From an uncultured Candidatus Actinomarina sp. (GTDB taxonomy: Bacteria > Actinomycetota > Acidimicrobiia > Actinomarinales > Actinomarinaceae), in contig CACJJR010000001.1 in assembly GCA_902593795.1 (NCBI GenBank), positions 260,647-312,580 on the forward strand: a stretch of 51,934 nt of DNA, written 5' to 3'. The translations under genes and the position numbers were made by a program. Positions 51,125-51,934 of the stretch are shown piece after piece. How positions within the stretch are numbered: the first letter of the stretch is position 1; each line of letters begins with the position of its first letter. Under the pieces are notes generated by a model. It was not told the origin of the DNA and made no database searches. It worked only from the letters and a program-made list of their open reading frames with translations.

Positions 51125-51934
51125 TTAGTCAATATTGAGTTTTTTTAATTTTTTTAAATTGATGAATAAATATAAACTTACAAACATTCCAACTATTACT
51201 AACCCTCTATATCCTATTAGCAAATAAGACATTCCTAAAGTTGTATGAGCCATAAAGCTCCCAAGAAAAACAAAGGAATCACTTTTTATATTAAGTGGGG
51301 TTTTAAATTTTATTGAAAATTTAGATATTGCAGAACTAATAGCAACATAATTGAAATTCCAACCCAACCCAAGTAAATAGAGTCCAATCTTTAGAAAAAG
51401 AGGCTCTGAATTTATAAATATAGTTAAACAACTAACAAATAATATCCCAGTGCCAATGTACGTAAAATTTTTATATCCATATTTGTCTACGTAACTTCCT
51501 AAAACTGGCGATAGCAAAAACATACCTAATGTGTGATAGCTTATTATTACCCCCACTAGCTGAACTGTTTCTCCAATATCTTGAACATGAAGAGGTGTTG
51601 CAGACATTATTACAACCATGGTGAAGTGATTAAGTACTAATAGAAGTGTTAATATATTTCCATCTTTTTTAGTTTCACCAACTTTCTCTATAGCATCTTC
51701 AATTTCTGCAGGTTGTTTTAGTGGGCTATTAGAGGAAGTAAAAGTTAGAACAGATGCTGAGGCAAAAAGCATTCCAACCACAGCAACTATATAACCAACA
51801 ATTAATTCAGAATTAAATAAAGTATTAAAATAGTCTGAATAGAGGCTTACTAACCTTGGTCCAAAAACAGAACCAAAAACAGAAAACCAAACAGCTAAAG
51901 ATAATGCTGTAGCCTTAAATTTTTTGCTAGCAAC
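51125..51934 (-). CDS. MFS transporter, N-terminal part outside window
   Basis: The frame stays open to the right edge, so the start lies beyond it. The visible 269 residues run from KFKATALSLAVWFSVFGSVF through about eight hydrophobic helices to a Lys-rich end. A charged inter-helix loop (IEDAIEKVGETKKDG) divides the two halves, and VIISYHTLGMFLLSPVLGSY begins the second half with an S-Y-V-D-K-Y-G motif typical of MFS. An internal GTG at 51781 would give a shorter frame but is in the middle of a helix, so it is not the start. The substrate is unknown. Confidence 0.82.
   Translation of the reverse strand, partial: VASKKFKATALSLAVWFSVFGSVFGPRLVSLYSDYFNTLFNSELIVGYIVAVVGMLFASASVLTFTSSNSPLKQPAEIEDAIEKVGETKKDGNILTLLLVLNHFTMVVIMSATPLHVQDIGETVQLVGVIISYHTLGMFLLSPVLGSYVDKYGYKNFTYIGTGILFVSCLTIFINSEPLFLKIGLYLLGLGWNFNYVAISSAISKFSIKFKTPLNIKSDSFVFLGSFMAHTTLGMSYLLIGYRGLVIVGMFVSLYLFINLKKLKKLNID

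Noticed and set aside
1-51934. Selenoprotein genes with an in-frame TGA near selC
   Set aside because: Every recognised gene is full length for its family and gaps are too short to hide a TGA-split continuation.
1-51934. Mobile elements, CRISPR arrays, rRNA operons, phage genes or defence clusters
   Set aside because: I saw no transposase, integrase, regularly spaced repeat, Cas or restriction motif; all genes look like core or metabolic genes.
1-51934. Intrinsic terminators between gene groups
   Set aside because: I found no convincing GC-rich hairpin followed by a T-run; the many A/T runs alone are expected from base composition.

Overview
The window is a very compact, AT-rich bacterial chromosome segment (by eye about two thirds A+T) with 47 protein genes and one tRNA gene. 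No gap between genes exceeds about 125 bases. I see no rRNA, insertion sequence, phage gene or CRISPR array. Several features point to a low-GC, genome-streamlined marine actinobacterium of the Actinomarinales/Acidimicrobiia type: the order topA | MFS - tmk - holB, an F420-type LLM oxidoreductase, an actinobacterial-style sigma factor, a caa3 oxidase and a divergent Lgt. This placement is inference, because no 16S or marker phylogeny could be run.

Layout. 1-2366 (+): end of an alpha/beta hydrolase, a glycosyltransferase and an RmuC-like protein. 2363-9611 (-): CoA-binding protein, DmdC-like acyl-CoA dehydrogenase, sugar kinase, a cupredoxin/beta-helix lipoprotein with three C-terminal membrane helices, an HSDL2-like dehydrogenase and isocitrate lyase. 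9616-15389 (-): caa3-type cytochrome c oxidase genes ctaC-ctaD-ctaE-subunit IV, a CtaG-like assembly factor and an unrecognised membrane protein. 15462-17179 (+): ctaB (heme O synthase) and an Lgt-family protein. 17166-24465 (-): Ca/Na exchanger, F420-type oxidoreductase, aminopeptidase N, 6-phosphogluconate dehydrogenase, HflX and a small protein with weak GroES likeness, preceded by a selenocysteine tRNA (24502-24593). 24644-27252 (+): a membrane-anchored HTH protein overlapping ctaA (heme A synthase), then a principal-type sigma factor. 27244-37115: LOG protein (-), tldD-tldE-GDPD (+), photolyase-related protein (-), an indoleamine 2,3-dioxygenase-like gene overlapping alanine dehydrogenase (+), leuCD (-). 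37240-42810 (+): cation/proton antiporter, membrane pyrophosphatase, a double histidine-phosphatase protein and a glycosyltransferase. 42811-45507 (-): topA. 45595-50522 (+): MFS, tmk, holB, an MBL-fold hydrolase and a cytochrome P450. 50519-51934 (-): AlkA-like glycosylase and a 5'-truncated MFS gene.

How it fits together. The genes describe an aerobic heterotroph. Heme A is made by CtaB and CtaA and placed in a caa3 oxidase. Carbon enters through acyl-CoA oxidation and isocitrate lyase. Membrane energy is handled by a pyrophosphatase and antiporters. There are also repair genes (photolyase-related, AlkA-like, RmuC) and amino-acid metabolism (tryptophan dioxygenase-like plus alanine dehydrogenase, leucine biosynthesis). 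All seven convergent gene pairs overlap or lie within six bases. Many operon-head genes have a TANNNT box 6-9 bases before the start codon and no Shine-Dalgarno, which suggests leaderless transcripts.

The least ordinary items are the selenocysteine tRNA with its GroES-like neighbour, the cupredoxin/beta-helix/membrane fusion, the unknown membrane protein between the oxidase genes and isocitrate lyase, the photolyase-like protein lacking two expected Fe-S cysteines, the dioxygenase/alanine dehydrogenase pair and the tandem histidine phosphatase. I found no defence system, biosynthetic cluster or other clearly new multi-gene system.
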